Shown piece by piece: positions 34,401 through 43,575 of a stretch of DNA of 64,000 nt. The DNA comes from Paracoccus sediminilitoris (GTDB taxonomy: Bacteria > Pseudomonadota > Alphaproteobacteria > Rhodobacterales > Rhodobacteraceae): NCBI RefSeq assembly GCF_003259195.1, contig NZ_QJPK01000003.1, forward strand, positions 108,509 through 172,508, written 5' to 3'. The position numbers were made by a program, and so were the translations under genes. How positions within the stretch are numbered: the first letter of the stretch is position 1; every line of letters begins with the position of its first letter. The notes beneath the pieces are model-generated. The model saw only the letters and a program-made list of their open reading frames with translations. It did not search any database and was not told where the DNA came from.

Positions 34401-35189
34401 TCAGGGGCGGGCGGCATCACTGTCGCCCGCGCCCAGCACCAGACCCGCCTCGGCCATCAACCGGTCCGAGGCGGCCTCGACCTGGCGTTCCAGCCGCGGC
34501 ATGAAATCGGCCTGCGGCTGGTCCGGATCGATGACGGGCAGAAACTCGACCACGGCACGACCGCGGCGGATGCCCCAACCGCTGCGCGGCCAGAACAGGC
34601 CGGCATTCACCGCGACCGGCACCACCGGCAGCCCGGTTCCCGCCCGCAATGTCGCCACCCCGTGCTTATAGGGTTTGCGCTGCCCCGGCAGGGTGCGCGT
34701 GCCTTCGGGATAGATGATCAGCTGACCGACGCCGCCATCCTGCATGCGCGCCTTGACCTCGGCCGACATGATGCCCATCGCGTCGCGCCCGCGACCGCGA
34801 TCGATGGGGATGCAACCGACCTTCCATGCATACCAGCCCATGACGGGAACGCGCATCACCTCGCGCTTCATGATGAAGGCGCGGCGGGGCACGGCATGGG
34901 CGATGACCAGGATGTCCCAGAAGCTTTGATGCTTGGCGGCGATGATGCAATCGCCCGTGGGCGGCGTGCCGCGGATTTCGCAGGTCAGGCCCAGATGCAG
35001 GCGCGCGGCCCAGATCATATAGCCGATCCAACGCGTCGCCACCCGGTTCGCGCCCGCCCGCCCGTGCCGCATCTGCGGCAGGCCGAACAGACCGATCACC
35101 ACCGTCGCCAGCGCGACATGCACATAGAACAGGACGTTCTGGACATATTGCCAAGGCCCGAGGGGCGCGGGAACGGCGCGGGTGGTCAA
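34401..35189 (-). CDS. plsC: 1-acyl-sn-glycerol-3-phosphate acyltransferase
   Basis: Makes phosphatidic acid at the inner membrane. The 262-residue protein has an N-terminal hydrophobic helix (about 17-37), the catalytic H87-x4-D92 motif (KHQSFWD) and YPEGTR for glycerophosphate binding. The open frame runs on into ftsX, but I place the start at TTG 35189, in the TTGA overlap with the ftsX stop. The next in-frame start would cut into the helix. Downstream of ftsEX it may be co-expressed with division genes. Confidence 0.9.
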   Translation of the reverse strand: MTTRAVPAPLGPWQYVQNVLFYVHVALATVVIGLFGLPQMRHGRAGANRVATRWIGYMIWAARLHLGLTCEIRGTPPTGDCIIAAKHQSFWDILVIAHAVPRRAFIMKREVMRVPVMGWYAWKVGCIPIDRGRGRDAMGIMSAEVKARMQDGGVGQLIIYPEGTRTLPGQRKPYKHGVATLRAGTGLPVVPVAVNAGLFWPRSGWGIRRGRAVVEFLPVIDPDQPQADFMPRLERQVEAASDRLMAEAGLVLGAGDSDAARP

Positions 35190-36115
35190 CGGACAGCCTC
35201 CAGCATGTTCAGCGCGGCCCAACGGGTGGCCAGAAAGCCCACCGCCGCCGCGACCAGCGGGATGGAGAGCGGCATCAGCCAGTCCCACCCCTGAAACCCA
35301 AGCCCGGTCAGAAAGCCGCCCGCCGCGCTTGCATCGGGCAGGATCGAAACCGCCCCGACGCCCAGCACCGTGCCGACGGCCGACCCGATCGCGGCGCGCC
35401 GGGTAAAGCGGCGGACGAAGGCGGTGGCGATGGTCAGGTCGCGCGCGCCGATCAGGCGAAGGACGCGGATGACCTGCCCATTGGCCGCCAGCGCCGCCTT
35501 GGCCGCCAGCGTGATCATGGCCGCCGAGGCCGCCGTGATCAGCAGCAGCGACACGATCCCCAGCATCCGCAGGCGATTGGCCGCAGAGACCAGCGGCCTG
35601 CGCCATTCGGTATGGTCGTCCAGGATCGCGCCGGGCACCTCGGCCTCCAGGCGCAGGCGCAGGCCCTCGGCGTCAAAATCATCGCCCCGGATCGGGAGGT
35701 CGATCAGCGCAGGCACCGGCAGGGCGTCGACCGGCATGTCGGGCCCGAACCAGGGTTCCAGCAGCATGGCCAGTTCCTCTTGGGGCAGCTGGCGCGGCTC
35801 TCCGGTGCCGGGGGTGGTGCGCAGCAGTTGCAGGGCGGTCTGGACCTGACCCTCCTGCTGGTCGGCGGGGGCGCTGATGCGGACCGTGACCGAACCCGCA
35901 AGCTGGGTGGACCAGTGATCGGCCAGCCGCCCCGTCGCCAGTGCCAGCGCCAACGCGAAGACCGCCAGAAACGCCATCGCCCCTGCGGAGAACAGCGTCA
36001 GCTGGGCGGTGAAGCCCGTCGGCGGGACGATGCGGTCGCCCTTGCCGCCTTCGTCGCGCAACAATCCCCTGCCAAGGGTCATCAGGTTCAGTGCCAAGCT
36101 TTTGCCCCGTTTCAC
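35186..36115 (-). CDS. ftsX: Cell division protein FtsX
   Basis: Membrane partner of FtsE that signals across the membrane to peptidoglycan hydrolases. The 309-residue protein has a cytoplasmic N-terminus, one transmembrane helix near 38-60, a periplasmic loop to about 185, then three further helices, the standard FtsX layout. The start is GTG in the GTGA overlap with ftsE. The operon order is ftsE-ftsX-plsC. Confidence 0.9.
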   Translation of the reverse strand: MKRGKSLALNLMTLGRGLLRDEGGKGDRIVPPTGFTAQLTLFSAGAMAFLAVFALALALATGRLADHWSTQLAGSVTVRISAPADQQEGQVQTALQLLRTTPGTGEPRQLPQEELAMLLEPWFGPDMPVDALPVPALIDLPIRGDDFDAEGLRLRLEAEVPGAILDDHTEWRRPLVSAANRLRMLGIVSLLLITAASAAMITLAAKAALAANGQVIRVLRLIGARDLTIATAFVRRFTRRAAIGSAVGTVLGVGAVSILPDASAAGGFLTGLGFQGWDWLMPLSIPLVAAAVGFLATRWAALNMLEAVR

Positions 36116-36786
36116 AGATCCGCCCCCGCCAGCTGAAGGTTGCCGCCCGAAATCCGCAGGACCCGCGCCGTCACCTGCGCCTTGGTGGCGCGGATCAGGT
36201 TCAGGTCATGGGTCGCCACCAGCACGGTCTTGCCGGATTTGTTCAGTTCGATCAGCAGCTGCATCAGGCGCATGGACATGTCCCAATCCAGGTTGCCGGT
36301 CGGTTCATCGGCCAGGATCAGGTCCGGTGACAGGATCACCGCCCGCGCCAGGGCCGCGCGCTGACGTTCGCCGCCCGACAGCGACGGCGGCAGGGCGCGC
36401 GCGTGCTGCGACAGCTGCACCCAACCCAGAAGATCGCGCAGGGCGTCCATATCCACGGGTTCATGCGCCACGCTCAGCGGCAGGGCAACGTTTTCGGCAA
36501 CGGGCAGATGGTCCAGGAATTGCGGTTCCTGATGCACCACCCCCACCCGCCGGCGCAGGTCCGCGATATCGTCGCGCGACAGATCGCGCATCTCATGGCC
36601 GAAGGCCGTCATCTGTCCCGCCGTCGGCAGCAGATCGGCATAGCACAGACGCAGCAGCGTCGTCTTGCCCGACCCCGACGGCCCCGTCAGGAAATGGAAC
36701 ATGCCCGGCTGCAGACTGAGCGTCATCCCCGACAGCAGCTCGGCCCTGCCGTGATAGCCGAACCCGACATCCCGCATCTCGATCAA
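36112..36786 (-). CDS. ftsE: Cell division ATP-binding protein FtsE
   Basis: ABC ATPase of the FtsEX complex. The 224-residue protein has Walker A GPSGSGKTT (35-43), signature LSGGERQR and Walker B LILADEPTGNLD. The start is TTG at 36786, giving MIEMRDVGFGY, which fits FtsE N-termini and has GAGG six bases upstream; the ATG three codons later is too close to the domain start and has worse spacing. The frame is open further upstream without homology. Confidence 0.92.
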   Translation of the reverse strand: MIEMRDVGFGYHGRAELLSGMTLSLQPGMFHFLTGPSGSGKTTLLRLCYADLLPTAGQMTAFGHEMRDLSRDDIADLRRRVGVVHQEPQFLDHLPVAENVALPLSVAHEPVDMDALRDLLGWVQLSQHARALPPSLSGGERQRAALARAVILSPDLILADEPTGNLDWDMSMRLMQLLIELNKSGKTVLVATHDLNLIRATKAQVTARVLRISGGNLQLAGADL

Positions 36787-36899
36787 GCGCCACCTCTTTT
36801 CCGTTTCAGCCCGTCTTGCGCGGGGCATTTGCATCCGGCGCGTCTTGGAAGCCGGACCTGCGCTTGATAGAACAGGCACAAGACGAATGCGAGGGTGGC

Positions 36900-37655
36900 A
36901 TGGCTGAATTTAGGTTGAACTGTCCAGGCTGCGGCGCGGAATATGTCGTGCCGCAGGACGCGATCCCCGCCGCCGGCCGCGAGGTCGAGTGCAGCCGCTG
37001 CGAACGCATCTGGCAGGCGCAGCGGCCCAAGGACCCTGCGCGCCCACTGGATCTGGCCGATTTCACCGCCCCCTCGGCCCAGGATGACGATAATGCCGCA
37101 ACGCCACCGCCCCTGCGCCCGGCCAGCAAGCGCCTGTCGCCCGACATCCTGGACATCCTGCGCGACGAGGTCGAACACGAACGCCGCCTGCGCGAGGCCG
37201 AAAGCGACCCCGACGCCCCCCGCCCGGCCATGCCCGCCGGTGGCATGACCGACAACGACTGGCCCGCGACCACGGTGACGATGCCGGCGGAGGACGCCAC
37301 GCCGTCCGAGGGTCGCCCGACCACGCCGACGGTCATCCGACACATGCCGCCGCGTCCCCCAGCGGCCCAGCCAAAGCCCGCCCCGCAGCGTCCCCGTCCC
37401 GTTGCGCAGCCAGTGGCGTCGGAACCTGTGGCCGTGGCCCCCGTCAATGATGCTGCGCCGCAACCGGGCGCGCGGCGGGGTTATGGAACCGGCTTCGGCA
37501 TCTCGATGCTGGTGACGGCGGCGCTGCTGGCGCTGTACATGGCGACGCCGATGATGGCCGCAAAGGGCCTGCCCATGGCCGATCAGCTGACCGGATTGCG
37601 GGCCGAGGTCGATCAGGCCCGCCAATGGCTGTCGGCCACGCTGATCGACCGCTGA
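36900..37655 (+). CDS. Zinc-ribbon (MJ0042-type) single-pass membrane protein
   Basis: A 251-residue protein with an N-terminal zinc ribbon (C8, C11, C31, C34; CPGCG and CSRC), a long proline-rich, probably disordered region (about 65-190), one transmembrane helix (about 198-220) and a short C-terminal tail of about 30 residues. Such MJ0042-ribbon proteins are common in alphaproteobacteria, with no known function. GAGGG precedes the ATG. It is divergent from ftsE across about 110 bases, and convergent with the TIGR02302 gene. Confidence 0.8.
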   Translation: MAEFRLNCPGCGAEYVVPQDAIPAAGREVECSRCERIWQAQRPKDPARPLDLADFTAPSAQDDDNAATPPPLRPASKRLSPDILDILRDEVEHERRLREAESDPDAPRPAMPAGGMTDNDWPATTVTMPAEDATPSEGRPTTPTVIRHMPPRPPAAQPKPAPQRPRPVAQPVASEPVAVAPVNDAAPQPGARRGYGTGFGISMLVTAALLALYMATPMMAAKGLPMADQLTGLRAEVDQARQWLSATLIDR

Positions 37656-37682
37656 ACGTCCCGTCCCAGGAAAGGGCTGGTC

Positions 37683-40199
37683 TCAGAACTGGTCGCCCAA
37701 GCGGTCCAGATAATCCAGCTCGGATGCCGAGCGGCCCGGATCGCCCATGCGGCGCCGGATCTCGTCCAGCAGATCGCGCGCCCGGGCGGCAGGGTTGGTG
37801 CCAAGCCCGCCTTCGCTGTCGCCGGTGATCTGGTTGGTGCCGGTGGGCTGCTGACGCCCCAAGGGGTCGGTGCCGGGATTGCCGCTGGCCTGGCCGCTGC
37901 CATCGGCGCCACCGGTCTGGCCTTCCTGGCCATCCTGACCGCGCTGACCCTGCTGCCCCTGTTCGGCCAGCATGTCGCCCATGGACTGCATGCCCTCACG
38001 CATGGATTGGATCGCGTCGGCCTGGCGCTGCATGGCGCGGCCGGTATCGCCTTCGCGCAGGGCCTGTTCGGCATCCTCCATCGCACGGCCGGCATCGTCC
38101 AGCCGGTCGCGGGCCTGATCCCCCCGTTCGGACCCCTGCCCCGGCAGCAGGCCGCGCTGCTGGTCCAGATCCTCGCGCAGCGCCTGCTGGCGGTCGGCCA
38201 GATCGCCGGTCTCGCCCTGCTGGCCGTCGCGGAACTGGCGCTGCGCCTCGCGGAAGGCTTCGTCCGACAGCTGCTGCTGGTCGCGCAGCGTGTCTGCCAG
38301 CCGGTTCATCGGCTGGCTGCCCTGCGATCCTTCGCCCTGCTGGCCTTGCTGGCCCCGGGATTGGCGCACCTGCAGGTTTTCCATCATGCGATTGAACTGT
38401 TCCAGCAGCTGCTCGGCCTCGGCCATGCGGCCTTCGTTCATCAGGCGCTGGATCTCCTCCATCATCTGCTGGATCTGGTCGCCGGTAATCTCCTGGCCCT
38501 GTTCCTGGCCCTGGTCGGGACTGTCGGCCTGGGGCGCTTCGCTCTGTTCGGCCAGCATACGGGTGTAATCGTCTGTGGCTTCGCGCAACTGGTCCATCAA
38601 CTGCTGAATCTCATCGGGGCTGGCACCGTTGCGGATGGCCTCGGACAGCTTTTCCTGCGCGTCGCGCATCGCCTGCAGCGCATCCGACAGCCCGCCATCC
38701 TCCAACTGGACGGCCGCGTCCCACAGTGCCTCGGCCAGACGGTCGCGGGCGTCAGACTCGAAATCGGGCCCCTCCAGCAGCGCGACCGAGGCCCGGAGTT
38801 CCCGGTAAAGCTCGCCCTCGACAAAGCCTTCGGGCTGCCAGGTCAGGGCGCGCAGGATCTCGGCGCTGCGGGGGGCGTTGGCCTTGGCCCACAGCAGGTC
38901 GCGCCGCATCTCGATCAGGGCGGCGGCCAGCGGATTGAAGAAGCGTCGCCCCGGCAGGACGGTGGCGCGCGGATCGGATTGGCCGACCTGCTGGATACCG
39001 TCGGTGGCGCGCAGCGTTAGGCTGACCGGCAGGTTCGCCCAAGGGTGACGTGACAGATCCTCGACCAGCCGGCCCTGCACATCCTTGCGGTCGCGCGACG
39101 GCAAAGGCAGGTTCAGCCGGATCGGGTCGCGTGGGTCGGGATCGGCGGCCAGGCCAAAGCGGCGGTCCAGCTGGGCCATGTCCAACGTGATCACGGCTTC
39201 GGCGTCCGCCAGACCATGATCGTCGCTGGCGGTGAAATCCTGCATCATCCGGCCATCGGCACGGCGTGCGGCGGCCTCTCCGGGGGTGATCCGGGGCGCG
39301 AGGTCGGGCAGCACGGTGATGGCAAAGCGCCGGTCCAGGATCTGGACATGGCCCGACTGTTCGGCCCTAATGACCATTTCCTGCGGATCATCACCCTGCA
39401 GCGCGCCGATATCCTGTTCGACGGTCTTGTCGTCCCCGTAAAGCCGGACCTGCACCAGGCTGCCCTTGGGCAGTTCCAACGCATCGCCCTGCAGCGCATT
39501 CAGATAGATGGTCGGGCGTCGGGTATAGGCGGGCGGCTCGGCCCAGCCTTCCCATGCGGGACCGGTATCGGCGGCGGATTGCGGCATCATGCGGGGGGCG
39601 ACGGTCGCGGCGATGGCGCCGATCCCCTGCCCCACCTGCCCGATGCCGCCAAAGATCAGCGCCATGACCAAGGCCACCAGCGCAGCAAGCCGCAGCGCCA
39701 GCGGGTCGCGCCGCGCCAGGCCTGCATCGGGGCGCACCGGCCGCGCGGCCTGCGCCGCCTGCCGCATCTGTCGGATATGGGCATCCCACAGCGCGCCCTC
39801 GCCGCCGATGGCGGCCCGGTCGGCCAGGGCGCTCAGCGGGCGGCCCGGCAGAGTGCGGTCCAGCCGCAGCAACGCCTCGGCGGGGCGGACCCGGCGCAAC
39901 CGGACGCCGCCAAGGATCGCGGCACCGATGACGGCCAGCAGCCACAGCCCCGCGACCCAAGGCAACAGGATGGCGGGCATCACCTGCGCCACCCCGAAGG
40001 CCAGCGCCGCAAACCCCACGGCCAGCAACACCGCCAGCGGCCAGAAGGCCGCTATGACCCGTTCCCAGATCATTCCCCACCGCGTCAGTGCCAGGGCGCG
40101 CGCAACAGACCTGCTGAGCCCTGCCGACAGATCGTCGGTTGTCCGGGGGCGGCTGGCCCCCGGCGTTTCGGTTTCGTGCTGTCGCCCGGTCAAAGCCAT
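37683..40199 (-). CDS. TIGR02302 / DUF4175 family membrane protein
   Basis: An 838-residue alphaproteobacterial protein of unknown function. Two hydrophobic helices near residues 50-100 anchor it; a long conserved middle region follows; from about 520 onward the sequence is Gln/Glu/Arg-rich coiled-coil, ending in glycine/glutamine low-complexity sequence. This matches TIGR02302 (low-complexity, alphaproteobacterial). The start overlaps lysA by ten bases, and a hairpin (40201-40217) precedes the ATG. Its stop lies 27 bases from the convergent zinc-ribbon gene. Confidence 0.85.
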   Translation of the reverse strand: MALTGRQHETETPGASRPRTTDDLSAGLSRSVARALALTRWGMIWERVIAAFWPLAVLLAVGFAALAFGVAQVMPAILLPWVAGLWLLAVIGAAILGGVRLRRVRPAEALLRLDRTLPGRPLSALADRAAIGGEGALWDAHIRQMRQAAQAARPVRPDAGLARRDPLALRLAALVALVMALIFGGIGQVGQGIGAIAATVAPRMMPQSAADTGPAWEGWAEPPAYTRRPTIYLNALQGDALELPKGSLVQVRLYGDDKTVEQDIGALQGDDPQEMVIRAEQSGHVQILDRRFAITVLPDLAPRITPGEAAARRADGRMMQDFTASDDHGLADAEAVITLDMAQLDRRFGLAADPDPRDPIRLNLPLPSRDRKDVQGRLVEDLSRHPWANLPVSLTLRATDGIQQVGQSDPRATVLPGRRFFNPLAAALIEMRRDLLWAKANAPRSAEILRALTWQPEGFVEGELYRELRASVALLEGPDFESDARDRLAEALWDAAVQLEDGGLSDALQAMRDAQEKLSEAIRNGASPDEIQQLMDQLREATDDYTRMLAEQSEAPQADSPDQGQEQGQEITGDQIQQMMEEIQRLMNEGRMAEAEQLLEQFNRMMENLQVRQSRGQQGQQGEGSQGSQPMNRLADTLRDQQQLSDEAFREAQRQFRDGQQGETGDLADRQQALREDLDQQRGLLPGQGSERGDQARDRLDDAGRAMEDAEQALREGDTGRAMQRQADAIQSMREGMQSMGDMLAEQGQQGQRGQDGQEGQTGGADGSGQASGNPGTDPLGRQQPTGTNQITGDSEGGLGTNPAARARDLLDEIRRRMGDPGRSASELDYLDRLGDQF

Positions 40200-41455
40200 T
40201 CCGGGATGCTATCCCGGGCCAGCATTTCCTCAAACGTCGGACGTGCGCGGATGACGGCGAAGTGATCCCCGCTGACCAGAACCTCGGGGACCAGGGGCCG
40301 GGAATTGTATTCCGAGGCCATCACGGCCCCATAGGCCCCCGCCGACCGGAAGGCGACCAGATCGCCTGCCGCCATGTCGGGCAGCTGCGCGCCCTTCTGG
40401 AAGGTGTCGCCCGATTCGCAGACCGGTCCCACCACGTCGAAGGATTGCACGGCTGCCGCCACGGCGGGTTCGACCACCGGCACGATGTCGTGATGCGCGC
40501 CATACATCGCCGGACGCAGCAGGTCGTTCATGGCGGCGTCCACGATCAGGAAGTCGCGATCCTCACCATTCTTGACGTAGATGACCTGGCTCAGCAGCAC
40601 GCCCGCATTGCCGACGATGTTGCGGCCCGGCTCGATCTCGATCTCGCAGCCCAGATCGCCGACGGTGTCGCGGATCACCTGCCCGTATTCCAGGGGCAAG
40701 GGCGGCGCGTTGTTGTCGCGGCGATAGGGGATGCCCAGACCGCCGCCCAGATCCAGGCGCGTGATCACATGCCCGTCCTCGCGCAGCGCGCGGGTCAGTT
40801 CGGCCACCTTCAGATAGGCGGCGCGGAACGGCTCCAGATCGGTCAGCTGGCTGCCGATATGCACATCGACGCCCACCACCTGAAGACCCGGCAGGGTGGC
40901 CGCCTCGGCATAGACGTCGCGGGCGCGGGCGATGGGGATGCCGAACTTGTTTTCCGACTTGCCGGTGGCGATCTTTTCATGGGTCTTGGCATCGACATCG
41001 GGATTGACCCGGATGGCGATGGGCACGGTCGCGCCCAGACCATGGGCCACGCGCGACAACACGCGCATCTCGGGTTCGGATTCGACGTTGAACTGGCGGA
41101 TGCCGCCGCGGATGGCCAAGGCCATCTCGGCCTCGGTCTTGCCGACGCCGGAAAAGACGATGCGGTCACCCGGCACCCCCGCCGCCTTGGCGCGCAGGTA
41201 TTCCCCGCCCGATACCACGTCCATGCCCGCGCCCAGATCGCCCATCAGCTTCAGCACGGCCAGGTTGCTGTTCGACTTGACCGCAAAGCAGACAAGGTGA
41301 TCGGTCCAGTCCAAGGCCTGCCGGAACAGGGTGAAATGCCGCGTCAGCGTGGCCGCGGAATAGACATAGACGGGCGATCCGACCTGATCGGCAATGCGCG
41401 ACAGGGGGACGTCCTCGGCGTGCAATTCGCCGTGCTGATACTGGAAATGGTCCAT
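40190..41455 (-). CDS. lysA: Diaminopimelate decarboxylase
   Basis: PLP enzyme making lysine from meso-diaminopimelate. The 421-residue protein has K60 in FAVKSNSNLAV, the glycine-rich DLGGGLGIPY, EPGRNIVGNAG for phosphate binding and CESGDTF with the dimer-contributed cysteine. The ATG at 41455 shares TAATG with the upstream lipoprotein gene. dapE, another step of the same pathway, lies at the far right of the window. Confidence 0.96.
   Translation of the reverse strand: MDHFQYQHGELHAEDVPLSRIADQVGSPVYVYSAATLTRHFTLFRQALDWTDHLVCFAVKSNSNLAVLKLMGDLGAGMDVVSGGEYLRAKAAGVPGDRIVFSGVGKTEAEMALAIRGGIRQFNVESEPEMRVLSRVAHGLGATVPIAIRVNPDVDAKTHEKIATGKSENKFGIPIARARDVYAEAATLPGLQVVGVDVHIGSQLTDLEPFRAAYLKVAELTRALREDGHVITRLDLGGGLGIPYRRDNNAPPLPLEYGQVIRDTVGDLGCEIEIEPGRNIVGNAGVLLSQVIYVKNGEDRDFLIVDAAMNDLLRPAMYGAHHDIVPVVEPAVAAAVQSFDVVGPVCESGDTFQKGAQLPDMAAGDLVAFRSAGAYGAVMASEYNSRPLVPEVLVSGDHFAVIRARPTFEEMLARDSIPEWL
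40201..40217 (-). promoter_or_regulatory. Hairpin immediately before the TIGR02302 start codon
   Basis: CCGGGA and TCCCGG pair around a five-base loop; the stem begins two bases upstream of the ATG (40197-40199), inside the last codons of lysA. It would hide the initiation region unless a ribosome finishing lysA opens it, so it may enforce translational coupling. Confidence 0.4.
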
Positions 41456-41601
41456 TACATCTGCGCCAGGACACCGACGCGGGCATCGCCGCTGATGGTG
41501 ACGCCGGATTGAGCGGGTTTTTGGACGGGACGCTCGGGCGCGCCGTCGACGCCGCAGGCGGCCAGCGCCAGAACGGCCAACAGGGACAGGCGGATCATCA
41601 T
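41455..41601 (-). CDS. LptM-like small lipoprotein
   Basis: A 48-residue lipoprotein: signal [16 protein letters not shown] with C16, then [13 protein letters not shown]. LptM (YifL) of E. coli, which helps assemble the LptDE translocon, has the same layout (CGxKGPLxxP), and an alphaproteobacterial argH-lipoprotein-lysA order is usual. The gene overlaps argH by ATGA and lysA by TAATG. Assignment as LptM is from size, signal and context only. Confidence 0.75.
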   Translation of the reverse strand: MMIRLSLLAVLALAACGVDGAPERPVQKPAQSGVTISGDARVGVLAQM

Positions 41602-43004
41602 GCCAGTTTCTCCTTCCAGCGGGCGATCTGCGCGCGGACCTGATCGGGCGCCGTCCCGCCATAGCTTTGCCGCGAGGCGACCGAGTTGTGAACCCCCAGC
41701 ACGCCGAACACGTCTTGGGTGATGTCGCCATGGACCGACTGCATGTCGGCCAGCGTCAGGTCGGGCAGGTCGATCCCCTTGCCCTCGGCCATGGCGACAA
41801 GCGATCCGGTGACGTGATGGGCGTCGCGGAAGGGCAAGCCCAGTTCGCGCACCAGCCAGTCGGCCAGATCGGTGGCGGTGGAAAAACCGGTCGCCGCGGC
41901 AGCTTCCAGATTGGCGGTGTTCGCGGTCAGGTCGGACAGCATTCCCGACATGGCGGCCAGAGCCAGCATCAGGTGATCGGCGGCGTCGAAGACCTGTTCC
42001 TTGTCCTCTTGCATGTCCTTGGAATAGGCCAAGGGCAGGCCCTTCATCACCGTGAACAATGCGACATTCGCCCCCAAGATGCGCCCGATCTTGGCGCGGA
42101 TCAGCTCGGCCGCGTCGGGGTTGCGCTTCTGCGGCATGATCGAAGACCCGGTCGACCACTTGTCCGACATCGACACGAAGCGGAACTGGGCGGATGACCA
42201 GATCACCAGTTCCTCGGCCAGGCGCGACAGGTGGACGGCGCAGATGCTGGCCGCCGACAGGAACTCAAGCGCGAAATCGCGGTCGCTGACGGCGTCCAGG
42301 CTGTTGGCCATGGGACGGTCGAAGCCAAGCGCCTGCGCGGTGGCATGGCGGTCGATCGGATAGCCGGTCCCGGCCAGCGCGGCGGCCCCAAGGGGCGATT
42401 CGTTCATGCGGGCGCGGGCGTCCTGAAAGCGCGACAGGTCACGGCCGAACATCTCGACATAGGCCATCATGTGATGGCCCCAGGTCACCGGCTGCGCGGT
42501 CTGCAGGTGGGTGAAACCGGGCATGACCCAATCGGCACCGGCTTCGGCCTGACCCATGGCGGAGCCGATCAGGGCGCGCAGTCCGCTGATGGCGGCGTCG
42601 CATTGGTCGCGGACCCACAGGCGGAAATCGGTGGCGACCTGGTCGTTGCGGGACCGGCCCGTGTGCAGGCGCCCTGCCGGTTCGCCGATGATCTCCTTCA
42701 GCCGCGCCTCGACATTCATGTGAATGTCTTCCAGCGCGGTCTTGAAGGGGAAATCTCCGCCCTCGATCTCTGACAAGACGGTGAGCAGGCCTTCCCTGAT
42801 GGCGCCCGCATCGTTATCGCTGATGATGCCTTGTGCTGCCAGCATGGCGGCATGGGCCCGGCTGCCCGCGATATCCTGGGCGTAGAGCCGTCGGTCGAAA
42901 CCGATCGAGGCGTTGATCGCCTCCATGATCGCATCGGGACCGGCGGCAAAGCGCCCGCCCCACATGCTGTTGGCGGCATCAGTGCTGTCGGGCCGGTCGG
43001 TCAT
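41598..43004 (-). CDS. argH: Argininosuccinate lyase
   Basis: Releases arginine and fumarate from argininosuccinate. The 468-residue protein has the superfamily signature [12 protein letters not shown] (286-297) with the catalytic serine, plus HTGRSRNDQ and THLQTAQP. The start is the ATG ending at 43004. A 22-base gap separates it from the divergent tlpA-like gene. argJ occurs elsewhere in the window, so arginine genes are dispersed. Confidence 0.97.
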   Translation of the reverse strand: MTDRPDSTDAANSMWGGRFAAGPDAIMEAINASIGFDRRLYAQDIAGSRAHAAMLAAQGIISDNDAGAIREGLLTVLSEIEGGDFPFKTALEDIHMNVEARLKEIIGEPAGRLHTGRSRNDQVATDFRLWVRDQCDAAISGLRALIGSAMGQAEAGADWVMPGFTHLQTAQPVTWGHHMMAYVEMFGRDLSRFQDARARMNESPLGAAALAGTGYPIDRHATAQALGFDRPMANSLDAVSDRDFALEFLSAASICAVHLSRLAEELVIWSSAQFRFVSMSDKWSTGSSIMPQKRNPDAAELIRAKIGRILGANVALFTVMKGLPLAYSKDMQEDKEQVFDAADHLMLALAAMSGMLSDLTANTANLEAAAATGFSTATDLADWLVRELGLPFRDAHHVTGSLVAMAEGKGIDLPDLTLADMQSVHGDITQDVFGVLGVHNSVASRQSYGGTAPDQVRAQIARWKEKLA

Positions 43005-43026
43005 ATGTCAGTCCTTCGGAGGTCAC

Positions 43027-43575
43027 ATGCTGCGTTCCGCCCTGCTTTATACGGCACTTGTTTTCGGTGCAAACACCGCCTTTGCCCAAAGCCCCGATTG
43101 GCAGGCCGCCAAGGACGGCGGGCTGCCGAAACTGGTCGTGGCCGAGGATGCTGCGCCGATCAGCCAGACCGAATTCACCGACATCGAGGGCAATGCCCAC
43201 ACCCTGGCGGATTACGAAGGCAAGGTCGTGCTGGTGAACTTCTGGGCCACATGGTGCGCCCCCTGCCGCGAGGAAATGCCCGCGCTGGACCGCCTGCAGG
43301 CCGAACTGGGCGGCGACGACTTCCAGGTCGTGACCATCGCAACGGGTCGCAACGCGCCCGCCCGCATCCAGTCCTTCTTCGACGAGGTCGGGGTGGAAAA
43401 CCTGCCCATCCTGCTGGACCCGCGCCAGATGGTCGCCCGCGACATGGGCGTCGTCGGCCTGCCCGTCAGCGTGCTGATCGACCGTGATGGCAAGGAGGTC
43501 GCGCGCTATCTGGGCGATGCCGAATGGGATTCGGATGTGGCCAAGACATTGATCACCCAGCTGACAGCGCCCTGA
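43027..43575 (+). CDS. TlpA-family periplasmic thioredoxin-like protein
   Basis: A 182-residue thiol-disulfide oxidoreductase. A signal peptide spans residues 1-20 (AFA-Q). The active site is WC77-A-P-C80 in a thioredoxin fold, with the cis-Pro loop GLPVSVLI. TlpA/ResA proteins reduce apo-cytochrome c or copper chaperones. GGAGG precedes the ATG. It is divergent from argH, and its 3' end overlaps tag by 23 bases. Confidence 0.9.
   Translation: MLRSALLYTALVFGANTAFAQSPDWQAAKDGGLPKLVVAEDAAPISQTEFTDIEGNAHTLADYEGKVVLVNFWATWCAPCREEMPALDRLQAELGGDDFQVVTIATGRNAPARIQSFFDEVGVENLPILLDPRQMVARDMGVVGLPVSVLIDRDGKEVARYLGDAEWDSDVAKTLITQLTAP

Noticed and set aside
41602..42159. Upstream extension of the small lipoprotein frame inside argH
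   Set aside because: Out-of-frame reading of argH; the lipoprotein signal starts at 41601.
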